DNA of 64,000 bases from contig QJNS01000030.1 of the NCBI GenBank assembly GCA_004154925.1, positions 186,001 through 250,000 on the forward strand, given 5' to 3'. This document shows positions 12,701 to 24,502 of this stretch, one piece after another (the first letter of the stretch is position 1; the number at the start of each line of letters is the position of its first letter). The notes under the pieces were generated by a model. That model ran no database searches. It worked only from the letters and a program-made list of their open reading frames with translations, and was not told the origin of the DNA. This stretch comes from Monosporascus cannonballus. Lineage: Eukaryota; Ascomycota; Sordariomycetes; Xylariales. A program made the position numbers and the translations under genes.

Positions 12701-15085
12701 ATATTATTTAAGTATTTAATTATATTAATAACATTTACGAACGTATTAACAATTTTTTAACAAATAGTAAATTACGTATTACGAGAATATTTCGATATCT
12801 TTATTATATGTTATCTCAACAATATTTTTATTTTCTTAAAAACGAAAAAGGCATACGCAAAATACGTTATATAAGGTTTTTTAAATTATACAGGACGCAA
12901 AATTACTTACTAACGCAGAAAAAAGTTAATTTTACAAATAAAAAATAAAATATCTGGAATATATTATTATCCCAGAATATATCAAAATAAACCTTTGAAA
13001 AATTGTTATAATTACAAAATAACACATATTAACGATAATTAAAAAATCATAGGCATTCCTTGGATTCGCCAACTATTATAGGAAATTTATTCGAAACTTT
13101 AATAGAATTACAATACCTTTAATAAACGTTAAGAAAAAGAATTCAAATAAACGCCAAATACGGAAAAAGCATTTTAAAATATTAAAGATGCTATTATTAA
13201 CGAGCCAGTATTAATTATGTACGATCCAAACCGCCCCTTTAAGCTAAAAAACCGATATTTCGAATTACGCATTAAACATAATAATCGGATAACGAAATAA
13301 TTAAGGCAAATTATACGTTATTATATTTTTTTCGTACAAATTAAAAAAAACCGAATTTAATTATAATATTCCAGATAAAGAATTTATAGCCATTATAATA
13401 ACATTTCGAGAATTTAGGTATTTTCTAAAAGGAAGTTTATATTAGGTTAAGGTTTATACGGATTATCAAAATTTTAACCGATTTATTATCACCAAGGAAT
13501 TTATAGGCCGATAATTAAAATATACAGAAAAATTGGCAAACTTCGATTTCGTTATTATCCATGAGAAAAATTTAAAAAATAACAAAGTAAATACTTTAAG
13601 TAAATAATTAAATCTCGAAAAAAAAATTAATTAAAATTAACTATATAATTTTCGATATAATTACAAAAAGATATTTACGTTTATAAGAAATTGCGATAAT
13701 TCGAGCAGTACCTTACGATATATATTAGAAAATTTAATAATATAACAATAATCTCTCAAAAAATCAAAAAATAAATAAAATATAAGTTTTATAAAAATAT
13801 CAAAAACATTTAATACCAAAAATATACAAATATTACTTACATAAATATTGAAGGATCTATAAAATCTTAGAAAAGTTTTAACATATATATTTTCTTCCTA
13901 AAATAAAATTAATAATACAAAAAGATATATAATAATATAATATTTATGCCAAAGCAAAAACTCGATAATACAAGTTATACGGAAAATTACAGCTATTATT
14001 AATTACAAAACGACCATAATATTTAATTATATTCGATATTATTATTAAATTTATTATGTTAAAAAACCTAGTTACAAAAATATGTTACGATAACGCTTTC
14101 GTAATCGTCGATCGATTCACAAAATCTTCTTATTTTTTACTATATCATAAGAATACAAACGTCGAACAAATAACATATATTTTTTAAAAAGCTTTTTTAA
14201 TATATACGGATTATTAATGGAAATTATTTCAAACAAAAAATTAATATTTATATTTAAATGTTAACAAAACCCAATATTACATATCGGCCTAAATTATAAA
14301 TTATTTAATAAATTTAAACTTTAAGTAAATAAATAAATAAAACGGATAAACTAAATTTTACAAATATATTTATAATATTATATTTATTACAAATAAAATA
14401 TTTAAGTTCAAAAATTACTAATTATAAAATTAATTTATAATATTAATTATTACGAAAATATTAAAACAATATTTGCAAATATAAATTTTGGTTTTATTTC
14501 AAACATTTGTAAAAGAAATATAACAATTATTTAATTAATAATATAATAATGTTTATATTAAAACAATTATAATAGTTATACCAAGAAATAAAAACGGAAT
14601 TAAAATTCGTACGTAATTAAATAAATAAGTATTATAATTAGAAAGAATTAAAAGAATTAATTTTCGAAAAAGGGGAAATAATTTTCTTTATTTTCTAAAA
14701 TATTTAAATAAAAAAACTTAACAAAAAACTTAATTTTAAATATATTGGTCCATATAAAACTATTAAGAAAATTTCAAAAAATAATTATTAATTAAAGCTT
14801 TTATTAAAAGTTAAATTTTATCCAATTTTTTATATTTCTTTATTTAAATTAACGGCAAATATAATTAAGGTATATACGGCATAAAATAATATGAAAATAA
14901 AAAACGAATAAATATACGAAATAAAGAAAATTTTCGATATACGAAAATAAAACGGATTTACCTAGTACCTGATTAAATAAAAAAATATCCAGATTCCGAA
15001 AACACCTAGGAACCCGCCAAAAACCTTATTAGTACCTAACGCTTATTGAAAAACTTTTACTAATAACGACGGGCGCATCCTAGTT
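9743..15085 (+). pseudogene. RIP-degraded gag-pol of element C
   Basis: Degenerate Gypsy polyprotein with recognisable landmarks in the canonical order. A gag zinc knuckle is at about 10607-10648 (CFNCGKMEHKVYKY: CX2CX4HX4 with the last Cys changed to Tyr). An aspartic protease site is near 11701-11735 (VMVDCGILGGNYI). The RT box is decayed to YLNN at 12812-12823, followed by IFIFLKNEK (ancestral YLDDILIFSKNE). The integrase core starts at 14098 (FVIVDRFTKSSYF). A chromodomain-like C-terminus lies around 15000-15060 (EPAKNLIS...RLLKNFY). Numerous in-frame stops make it non-functional. Its last codons overlap in antisense the end of the opposite-strand gene at 15029-15619. Confidence 0.85.
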
Positions 15086-15619
15086 AATAATCGACTAATT
15101 AATAGCCGGGATATCGGGCCAACCGGCCGCGACCTGCGTTAACGTAGTAACGGCCACGGCAACTTCCAAGTGTTTTTGTTCTTTTTCAAAACGTTCGAAT
15201 TCCTTTATGGCTTCCGCGCCTTTAATGCCGTAACAAAATATTTCGATATTATAACGACGGAATAACCGTCTTTGTTTTTGCAAACAATTTAACTTGTTAG
15301 TAGCCGTTCGCAACGCCTTACGAACTTACTCCTTTTTACGTTTTAAACGATTTTTTTCGTCTAAAAGTTTTTAATATTTAAATTTCGAAAAACTAAAAAC
15401 ATTACAAGGACCGCCATAATAAATATAACGCGTACATTTTAAGGAACCCCGAATAACTTTGCATTTAGTATTTTCTTTTTCATAACGGAAATAAAAAGGC
15501 ATTTTGAAACCAAAACGTTTAATACGTTCTGAAAAAATAAAAGCGTTAATGCGTTTACGAAAACGAAAATTTTCTACGCGATTCGATATAATAAAAAGTA
15601 AAAAAAAAAAGTTACGCAC
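15029..15619 (-). pseudogene. Antisense Zn2Cys6-type ORF of element C (inactivated by in-frame stops)
   Basis: A single reading frame of 197 codons on the strand opposite gag-pol, interrupted only by in-frame stops and with no frameshift. After an N-terminal basic stretch it reads KMPFYFRYEKENTKC, and so on, giving Y-x2-Y-x6-C-x8-C-x2-Y-x6-C. With the three tyrosines read as RIP products of cysteine (TGY to TAY) this is C-x2-C-x6-C-x8-C-x2-C-x6-C, the spacing of fungal Zn(II)2Cys6 clusters. A Lys/Arg/Gln/Leu-rich segment follows (RTATNKLNCLQKQRRLFRRY), then GAEAIKEFERFEKEQKHLE, suggesting a coiled coil, and a C-terminus WPDIPAIN...DAPVV.SKSFSI. The stop (15029-15031) lies inside the antisense of the pol C-terminus, so the two genes converge and overlap. 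The start is uncertain; the ATG at 15619 is simply the first in the open frame. Activity is lost, but the same architecture recurs in E, F and G. Confidence 0.75.
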
Positions 15620-15680
15620 TAAGAATAATAAACGAATAATTTGATCTTTAGGAATAAAGATTTTGAAAAGGTAGAAATCG

Positions 15681-16077
15681 TATTATAACTTAACGGTCTT
15701 GGCTTTTTCGCAAACGGTCGGGGTTACGAAAAGACAAAACCCCGACCATCGCCAAAAAATTACGTAACCGGCTTAAAGGTTTTAAGGTGCCAAGCACCTT
15801 ACGCCTCTTAATCCGGCAAAAGGGCTTAAAGGGCTTAGAGGGCTTAAGGGTGTAAGTCGCTTAAGTACCTTAAGCCAGAATAAGGATATATACGCTTCTT
15901 ATTTCCATAATTTAGATAGTACCAGCTTGCAATATAACATCGTTACTTAAGGCACCCTTGGAATTACGAGACGTAATACGTTATTATATTTATTGCTCAG
16001 ATTCCCACGATACTGCTGCTGACATAAACCCGTACGACTAATGTTTAATAGTTGGTTAAACCGCATAGCTCGTCACA
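15681..16077 (+). repeat. 3' LTR of element C
   Basis: 397 bp. Starts TATTATAACTTAACGGTC (ancestral TGTTATGACC) and ends GCTCGTCACA, followed by the duplication CATAG. Differences from the 5' LTR are largely C/T and G/A transitions plus small indels. Confidence 0.9.
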
Positions 16078-16082
16078 CATAG

Positions 16083-16127
16083 TGCCAAGCCGGACCAAGG
16101 GTCACGTAACTGGCTTAAAGGGGTTTA
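16083..16127 (+). repeat. LTR fragment split by element C (right part)
   Basis: Continuation of the LTR that begins at 9307 (TGCCAAGCCGGACC...GGGTTTA). It stops where a minus-oriented LTR begins at 16128, so its U5 half is missing. Confidence 0.5.
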
Positions 16128-16499
16128 TGTGACGGCTAGGGGGTTTAACCAACCATTAAACCTTAGTCGTATGGGTTTATGTTGGCAGGAGTATCGTGGG
16201 AATCTGAGCAATAGATACAGTAATCGTGTCACGTCTCGTAATTCCAAGGGTGTCTTGGGTAACGATGTTGTATTGCAAGCTGAAGCGGTCTAAACTATGG
16301 AAATAATGAGCGTATATATCTCTTCCTGGATCCCGTTAGATCCCTTGGATCACTCCGGATCCATACCGGATAACTGCATAGATCCCGTTGGATCCTTTGG
16401 ATCACCTCGGATCCATATCACGTGATTCTGACCCACTTGAGTCCTGTTTCGGTCATCGAGTGACCGTTTCCGAGACCCTCTCTGGGTTGGGTCATAACA
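16128..16499 (-). repeat. Solo LTR, lightly RIPped, with two BamHI-type tandem units
   Basis: 372 bp in minus orientation, TGTGACGGCTAGGG to GGTCATAACA on the plus strand. It is the U3 type of element E: GGATCC-containing units of about 56 bp, here two (about 16330-16430) against three in E. It has no internal region or partner LTR next to it. Flanking pentamers differ (GTTTA and CCTGG), so it arose by recombination or later rearrangement rather than by simple insertion. It preserves many CpA sites. Confidence 0.75.
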
Positions 16500-16654
16500 C
16501 CTGGCTCTATGGGCTCTACGATCGATCCTGTCAAGCCTGGCTTTATGGGCTTTACGATCGATCCTGTCGAGCCATCACGTGACTCGACCCACATGGCTTA
16601 GTCGTTTTCCTTTCGCGACCGTTTTCCGAGGCCGCTGCCTGTCAGGTTATAACA
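16500..16654 (-). repeat. U3 end of a minus-oriented LTR with a 36-bp tandem repeat
   Basis: Two adjacent 36-bp units (16500-16535 and 16536-16571) sharing GGGCT.TACGATCGATCCTG, then CACGTGACTCGACCC and an LTR terminus GTCAGGTTATAACA ending at 16654. An inverted, RIPped version of the same repeat occurs at about 16890-16975 in the LTR starting at 16810. Confidence 0.6.
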
Positions 16655-16809
16655 TCTATAACCCGAAAAATAATAAGTTTAAGCAAGTTACTTCGCTTTT
16701 TCGTTTTTCTATTAATCGGTTTTTTAATACGACCCGATATAATAATAAAAGAAAACTTACAAAAAGAAAAAAAAATCTTCGAAACAAAAATTATAAGAAA
16801 AAAGAATGA
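16655..16809. other. Spacer between two head-to-head LTRs
   Basis: 155 bp of AT-rich, purine-rich sequence between an LTR end in minus orientation (16654) and an LTR start in plus orientation (16810). By position it should be 3'-terminal internal sequence of one or both flanking elements. A short plus-strand open frame here (basic, Lys/Asn-rich) is not a recognisable gene. Confidence 0.4.
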
Positions 16810-17005
16810 TATTATAACCTAATAGATTACGGCCTTAAAAAACCGACATAACAAAAAAATAAATAAGCTATGTAAGTTAAGTTACGTTATAGCTCGATAA
16901 GATCTATCGTAAAGCTCATAAAGCCAGGTTCGACAGGATTTATCGTAAAGCCCATAAAGCTAGGCTTAACAAAGCCGGGAGAACCAATTATAATATGCTT
17001 ATTAT
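16810..17005 (+). repeat. LTR split by element D (left part)
   Basis: Starts TATTATAACCTAATAG (ancestral TGTTATAACC) and carries RIPped copies of the 36-bp unit in inverted orientation relative to 16500-16571. It ends in the ATTAT target duplication (17001-17005). The rest of this LTR is at 24324-24502. Confidence 0.75.
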
Positions 17006-17211
17006 TGTGAGAATACAGCCCCTATAAGGATGAGGCTGGTAGCCGACCAGCCACCGATCAGCCACCGACCTACTTACTAATATAAATTTACTATCTGACA
17101 GCTAATAGGAAACGCCAGATAAAAATAACCTAATATACTTATTTCTTGGAATTTGCTTTACGACTTAACGGAGATCACCTTACCCAGCTTATAATTATCT
17201 ATTATCTTGCA
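17006..17211 (+). repeat. 5' LTR of element D
   Basis: 206 bp, TGTGAGAATACAGCCCC to CTATTATCTTGCA. It contains the tandem motif GACCAGCCACCGATCAGCCACCGACC and CCAGAT-type inverted pieces. Confidence 0.9.
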
Positions 17212-20200
17212 ATTTTTTTATTTACTATAAAAGATAACGTAATAATTACCAAAAGCTAAGCTCGCCGATTACAAAACGAACTTAAGTTACTAATCGAAAA
17301 GACCGCCGATCAGAACCTAATTAACAAACGATCGATCACGATACGGAAACAGGCGAAAAAGCCTATAACGGAATTTTAACGGGCAAAAAATTATGGTTCT
17401 TAGAATCCTGAATCCCTTTACATATATAATAAAAACGTATTCCGATAACCGTTAACTAAACGGTCGGAAAATGGACGTAATATAATAACCGCATCCTGGA
17501 ATTTAAATTAAAAAAAATTAAACCCTTTAATAATAATTAGATTTTGCAAATTATTCGTTAATAAAATAAATAATATTCGGAATTATTTTAATAATAAGCC
17601 GAATAATAAATAATAATATAAATTAAAAAAATAAAGTTTTATAAATTAATTGCGATATTATCGCAAAAATATAAAGGCGATAAATAAATACCGCGATATA
17701 ATTACTCCAAATTTTCTGAATATACGTTAATTAAAAAAAATTAAATAAAAGCTATTATAAAAACTTACGCCGAAAGGCCAAGGCGAAATACCTTTACTTA
17801 TATCTAATAGGCTATAGGCTATATAGACGTTTTTATTACGAATACGTAACGATTATATTATATTACGCTTAATTTATTTTAATTACAAAAAACATTAAAA
17901 AAAGATTTATAAATTTTTAATAGGAACAATTACCGAAATCCTAATTTTTTAATAAGGAATATAAGGAATAATTTATGGAATTGCGATAATAATCCGATTA
18001 ATCGCCGTTAAAGTTTTACGTTAAATAAAAGCTTTTAATTTACAAAATAAAATTTACGGAAGTTTTTAGCCCGGGAAATAATCGGAATAATAAATATTTT
18101 GCTTTTAATTATTTTTACAAATTAATATTAAAGTTGCGAAATACTTTATTACAAAAAATATTAAATTAAAAAGAATTAATAACGTAATAAATAAAGTAAA
18201 AGGTTATTAAAACGTTTAGAAAAAGGCAAAAAAACCGATTATTTTCCGCCAAAAACATTAATAAGAATAAATAATTTTATTTTAACGCTTTCGAAAAAAA
18301 AAATGTCCAAAACAAATTAAAGGCGCCGTATAAAAACAATAAGAATTACCGGCGTTTTTATAATTAAAAAGTAAATAATCGCCAATTTAATTACGATCGG
18401 AATAAGTTGGTACGATTTAATATCTTTGATTTTTATAAATATTTATTTAAGTATTATAATTATAAAAAATTAAATTATAAAAATATAAATTATAAATTAA
18501 AAAGAAATACGAAAACTTTTTTATTCCGGTTATACAAAAATTAACTTTCGAAAGCCATATTAAATGTTATAATATATAACGATAAATTAAATTTATCACT
18601 AAACGTAAACCTAAAAAACCGGAATAAATATATATATTTAATCTATTGCGATTAATAATTATAAAACGGTTAATATAAAGTTATCTTTTAAAAAGCCATT
18701 TATTAAGAAAAATACAAAAAATATAGGGATATAAATAAATATAAATATCGGAATACGGATAAATACTATAAGTAGAAAATTGGCGAAAAAAGTTAATTTT
18801 TAATAAGTTTTTATAAATATTCCGAGCTTTATCGGCGTTAATAACGTGTATATTAAATATTATAAGGCTTATAAAATTCTTATTAACATAACTAATAATA
18901 ACGGAAATAAATAAGAATTTAAGCAAATTTATTTTATAATATGCCGCGACCGGAAAACGCCCGATTTTTTATGATCTAAACCCGGAATAAACAAGTTAAG
19001 GATTTTGCTAAATATAATTATATATTAATAATTATACGGATTATTATAAAAAGTCCATAAATAAAACATCGCAAATTTAACGTTTTTCAATAAATAAGTT
19101 TATATTATTAACTTAATAAATTTAATCAAAAAACTAAATATTCCGGAATTCGGGATGTAACAAAAATAAAAAATAATCGATTTCTTTATATACTTAAAGA
19201 ATTTCGAGCCAACATATTCTGAAAGAATAACGAAAGAAATACTTTAATTATTAAGGGCAAAATATATAATACATTTAATCTTAAGGAAAACGCCTTTATT
19301 TGGCCTAATTTACCTTATTTGGGAAACTTAAAAAGTTTTCGAAAAATATATTGGAAAAAACTTAAAAATAAGCCGAATATATTTTTCGAAAACGAACGTA
19401 AAAGTATTAATATTATTTGTATTTAAGAAAAACAGCAGTTTTCGGTTATACGTCGATTATAAAAGGTTAAATTAGATAATAATAAAATATTAATAGTTTT
19501 TACTTTTAATTTCAAAAATAATAAATCGCTTAAAATCAATTAATGGATTTTCGATAATTAATTTTAAAAATGTTTATTATTATATTAAAATTAAAAGAAA
19601 AATTAATAAAAAACCGTTTTTCGAACGTAATACGAGTAATTTAAATATATGGTTAAATTATTTAACCTTATTAATGCGTTAATTAAGTTTTAAATTTATA
19701 TATATATAATATTAATTAAATTAATTAATTATATATACGTAATATATTTAAAGAATATAATTATTTATTCTGATAACGAAAAAAAATATACGAAATATTT
19801 CTTGTTAATTTACGAACGGTTATTATAATATTAATTATTTACTAAAACGTTTAAATACAAATTCTTTTTCAAAAAAAATAAACTTTTTAAAATTTGTAAT
19901 TAATATTAACGGTTTAGAAATGGACCGTTAAAAGATTAATATTATCGAAACGTAGCCAGAATTAAAGTTAATTTATAATATTTATATATTTCTGGGATTC
20001 GCGAATTTTTATCGAAAATTTATCGCTTATTATTCGCGTATTATCGAATTTATTATTAAGTTTTTAAAAAGGCCGTAAGGCAAAAATAAAGCGATAAAAT
20101 TTAAATAACTCGAAATAGCTAAAAAGGCGTTCCGAAACTTAAAAAATACCTTTTAATCGGTATTTATTTTTTTATATTAGGATAACGCCAAAAGTATTAG

Positions 20201-23200
20201 GGTTAAAATAAACGTTTTAATAAAAGTTATATTAAAAACTTTTTTTAAAAAAAATATGGAAAACATTAATATTTAATTACATATTAATTACGAAAATTAA
20301 ATTTAATTAAAAACGGTAAGTTATAAAATAATACAAATTATTGGCGATTATAAAAAGCCTAAAATATTTGCGGTAATATCTTAAAAATACGGCAAAAAAT
20401 TTCTTAATATTTACCAATTATATGGCATTAAAAATATAATAAAAGTATTAGCATATAATCTTAAAAAATTGGCCCGATAAGTATATTATTTTACGTAATT
20501 TGATTTTAAGATTTAATATTAACCGAACGTTATTAATCCGATAAAAAAGTTACTTAAACACCCGGATTATATATTAAAGGAAATCGTATATAAAAACGTC
20601 ATTCTTATGTTATTTAAGAAAGTAGGACTTACGAATAATATATTGAATAACGTACGAAAAACGGTTATAAATATACAACGCGATTTAAAGTATTTTAAAG
20701 GAGCAAAAAGCCTTATAAAAATAACGTAAAATTTATTTATTAGAAAATTCCTAAATAAATTTGTAGTAATAAAAATTTAAATAATTATTATTCGCATAAA
20801 AACACGGAAAACGTTTATTATACGATCGCAAAACATTTTTGAAAAAAAAGAAAAACAAAAAATTATATATTTATGAAATTTATTTTTTGTAAATAACAAT
20901 ATAAATGCAAATTATAATAATAATACGATTAACGGTTAAATAACGATAACTGCAAATTATAACCGTATTATAATCGGATTTCAAAAAATCTAAAAAGGAT
21001 AAAATTAATACTAAGGTTATTATTTATAATTAATACGTTTTACGTTTCTTAATAAAAAACTAATCAAAAACGAAACGGTATTTTAACCGAAATGTTTTTA
21101 ATAATTTTACGATTAAGTTCGAAAATTGCAAATTAAAATTTTAAATATTATAAAATTAATATAAATAATTAAACGCCAAACCGGAATAAATGAAAAATAT
21201 TTTTTAAATTTTAATAAAATTTAATATTATCGGGATAAATTTATAATTCCGTCGGAAAAGGTTTTATAGAAATAAGTAATTAATTAATACTATAATAATT
21301 TAAAGGTAAAATATATAAAATATATTTATATGTTAAAATTAATAACTAAAGAGTTTTATTAAGAAAATATAATAAATAATATTCGAAAATATATTAAATA
21401 ATATCCGAATTATTAAAGCATAATAAAGTTACGTTATAAACCAAATAGGTAATTATAATTTTTATTATTATGTAAATAATTCTTTTAAGAAATTTCGTTA
21501 AATTTTATAATGTAATTTCTTAAAAACTTAAATTTAAATAAATTAAAATATAACGTAATCCTAATTATCGTTAACCGTTTTACGAAATTAAAACTATTTA
21601 TTTTTATGGTTAAAATCTTAATTATAACCGAATTAACTTAATTATTTTACGATAAAGTAAAATACAAATTCGGTACGCCGGCTGGAATTATTAATAATAA
21701 AGATAAATTATTAACGAATTAATTTTAAGCGGAATTTTATAAAAAACGAAATATCAAGCGGCCAATATTAATTATTTATTAGTTATAAATTAATAAATAC
21801 ACGGAATGTATTTATTAAGTTTTAAAATATTATTTTCGTAATTATATTAATAAATATTAAAATAATTAATTAAAGTTATTATCAAATATAAATTTTATAT
21901 ATAATAATACGCGAAATATATTTATTAGCCGTTTGCCGTTTGAAATTTTATATAGGTATTATTTAAAGATGATAAAATACTTTTTATAAAGGGTTAAGGG
22001 ATAAATATAAAAGATTAAACAACCTTTCCAAAAAATAACGGTTATTTGTTAAATAATATACAAATATTAAAAAAAATAAAAATAACCTAGAAAAATATTA
22101 TAATTAACGTTATATATTTATGAAATTTTAATTAAAAATTTTAAATTTAAAACTAAAACGTTTATATTTATTTATATCCAAATTATAATTAAGGAACGAA
22201 TAAGGTTTTAAACGTATAACGTAATCTTTTTTATTATATACTAACGAATATATAATATATTCCTAGTATTTTTATTAAAACCGTAATATAACCGAAAATC
22301 GAATAACGTTTAAATAACGTTATCGGATTTAAAAAAGAAATAGGACACAAAAATAATAAAAAATTTTATCCGTTACCGAAATAACCGAAAATAATGTAAA
22401 TATCTAATTAAATAAAAAGGTTAACTAATTAAATATAATATATTTAAAATATTATAATATTATAAAAAAATTAAATACATATATAAAAATTAAAACGATT
22501 TAAAAACTATAAAATAATAATAATCCGATTAGAAATTAATTATTTAATAATTATAAAACTTATAAAAAATAAATTTAAATATAATTAAAATATTAATATT
22601 AAAATATAATTTAGTTAAATAATTATTTATCGTATACCACTTAAATACTTATAAACGATATAAAAAAATTAAATTTTTATTTTAAATATAAAATTTCGCA
22701 TGTAATTATTAAGTTTTTCGTTAATTAATTTTTAAAAAATGTATTAAGGAAATTAATATAAAAATATCGGAAAACAATCGAAAAATATATAATAACAAAA
22801 AATAAATACGTTTATTAAATTTATTAAGCGTAAAACCCGGAAAGAAAATTCAAAAACGTTTTATTTCTTACGAAAGATAAGGCTAAAATAATAGGAATAT
22901 AATTTGTTATTAATAGGAAATAAGGCGTTATATTTAAAATCTTTAATATATTTAGGTTTGGTAATAGTTTTGTTAAATAAAGCCATTTTTAATTATAATT
23001 ATTAATAAATATTAAGATTTCGTTAAAATATTGAAAAATAAGCGGAAAATATTGTTAAGCAAAAAGCGAAACGGTATAACGGTTTTCGAAAATTACCTTA
23101 TTTATAAGGGTATTTTAAAATATCGCCTAATCGGAAATTAATTACGGAATAATAAGAAAAAAACCGTAATACTTATAAAAAGGACCTAAATTTATAAACT

Positions 23201-24117
23201 TTTAAAACGGCGTTAAAATTAAGCCTTTATAATTATAACGGATAATTGGAAGTCGATTTTTGCTATATTAAAAAAAATGATACTTTTTAATAATAACCGT
23301 ATTAAGGGCGAGTTCGGCCTTACGAAAAACGTCGAATCGACGATTAATCGTAATTACATCGAAACGTTCGTATTAAATACACGTAATATAAATTTTTTCG
23401 AATTCGTTAATTAACTCCTAATTATCGGTACCGAATTAAAAAACCGTTTGGCCGCATTTTTAAAAACGATTAAAATCTAAACAAAAATTAAATAACAATA
23501 TTAATAATATTAAAAATAATTATGTATTATACGAAAAATCTTATAATAATAATTGGTTATAATATAATTTAAGGCGCCCGGAATTTAAACGTAAACCGTA
23601 CGGTAATCTAAATAACGTTATATTATATAAATATAATACGGTTTATTACCGCCCGTAATACGATTAATATTTATTTTATTATCGGAGTCGAAAAGATAAT
23701 ATTTAAAAAAAATCTTAATTCTTTTTAATATCAAAATATTACTTCTTTTGGAACTTATTATGAAAAAAAAAACATGGCGAACGGAAATAATACGCAAAAT
23801 AATCGGAAAAAGCGAAATAAAAATAAAGAAAAACGGGAAACCGAACAGAACGCGTAAGTAAAAAAATGAAAATATAGGCGCAAAAGAAAAAAAAAGGTAA
23901 ATAAAATGGGGTTAAAAACAGATTATAATAAGATATTAAGCAGAATATAATTAATTACGTAACATAATACGTATTAATTATTACGGCACTTATTTGTAAC
24001 ATAATATAATATAACCGTAAATTTTCAGCAAATATACGTAATTAAATTTACGAAATACGTTATATCAAATTAATGATAATATTATTAAAGATTAATAATT
24101 TAAAAAAGGTGAATAAT
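17212..24117 (+). pseudogene. RIP-degraded gag-pol of element D plus a 3' segment of unknown content
   Basis: The clearest landmark is the end of RT and start of RNase H at about 19770-20080 on the plus strand. There a long frame reads KYKFFSKKINFLEFVI, then NGLEMDR and FLGFANFYRKFIAYYSR. This aligns with the KCKFFQKKVNFLGFVI...GLEMD...WPEP...FLGFANFYRRFI region of Gypsy chromoviruses. A decayed CCHC-like knuckle (KCYN) lies at about 18565. Integrase-like sequence follows RNase H at about 20.9-22.6 kb. From about 22.7 to 24.1 kb there is sequence beyond pol. One stretch at 23277-23428 is open for about 50 codons (MILFNNN...FFEFVN) but is not recognised. Confidence 0.75.
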
Positions 24118-24323
24118 TATAAGAATATAGCCCTTATAAGGATAAGGCTGGTAGCCGACCAGCTATCGATCAGCCACCAACCTACTTACTAATATAAATT
24201 TACCATCTGGCAGCTAATGGGAAACGCCAGATGGAAATAACCTAATACATTTACTTCTTGGAATCTGCTTTACAACTGGTCGGAGATCACCTCACCCAGC
24301 TCACAGCTATTCATTATTTTACA
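24118..24323 (+). repeat. 3' LTR of element D
   Basis: 206 bp, TATAAGAATATAGCCC (ancestral TGTGAGAATACAGCCC) to CATTATTTTACA, followed by the ATTAT duplication. It is collinear with the 5' LTR. Confidence 0.9.
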
Positions 24324-24502
24324 ATTATTTCCAATAATTTAGATAACTCAGTTTGCAATAAATCATCGTTACTCAAGGCACCCTTAGTATTACGAAACGT
24401 AATACGTTACTATATCTATTGTTCAAAATCCCACGATATTCCTTCCAACATAAACCCGTACGACTAAGATTTAAGAGTTGGTTAAACCGCCTAGCCGTCA
24501 CA
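24324..24502 (+). repeat. LTR split by element D (right part)
   Basis: Continues the LTR that starts at 16810 and ends TAGCCGTCACA at 24502. Everything to the right is GC-balanced, so this LTR end is the border between the RIPped compartment and the island carrying the secreted-protein gene. Confidence 0.75.

Larger units (their letters stand above)
9364..16077 (+). mobile_element. Complete Ty3/Gypsy retrotransposon C with target-site duplication
   Basis: A 6714-bp element with LTRs at 9364-9742 and 15681-16077, flanked by perfect 5-bp duplications CATAG (9359-9363 and 16078-16082). LTR ends are TG...CA, decayed to TA at some ends. Gag-pol is on the plus strand and an opposite-strand gene lies before the 3' LTR. 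A purine-rich tract (GAAAAGGTAGAAATCG) directly precedes the 3' LTR. The insertion target was another LTR of the same broad family (9307-9363 plus 16083-16127). Confidence 0.92.
17006..24323 (+). mobile_element. Complete Gypsy retrotransposon D (206-bp LTR family) with target-site duplication
   Basis: A 7318-bp element with LTRs at 17006-17211 and 24118-24323, both 206 bp, flanked by perfect ATTAT duplications (17001-17005 and 24324-24328). It inserted into an LTR of the other family (16810-17005 plus 24324-24502). Its LTR is unrelated to those of A/C/E/F/G/H. A solo copy of the same LTR lies at 52633-52838. Confidence 0.92.

Noticed and set aside
16388..16809. Two plus-strand ORFs over the LTR knot
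   Set aside because: They run through LTR tandem repeats and a purine-rich spacer, and the repeated GLYDRS-type peptide only reflects the 36-bp DNA repeat.
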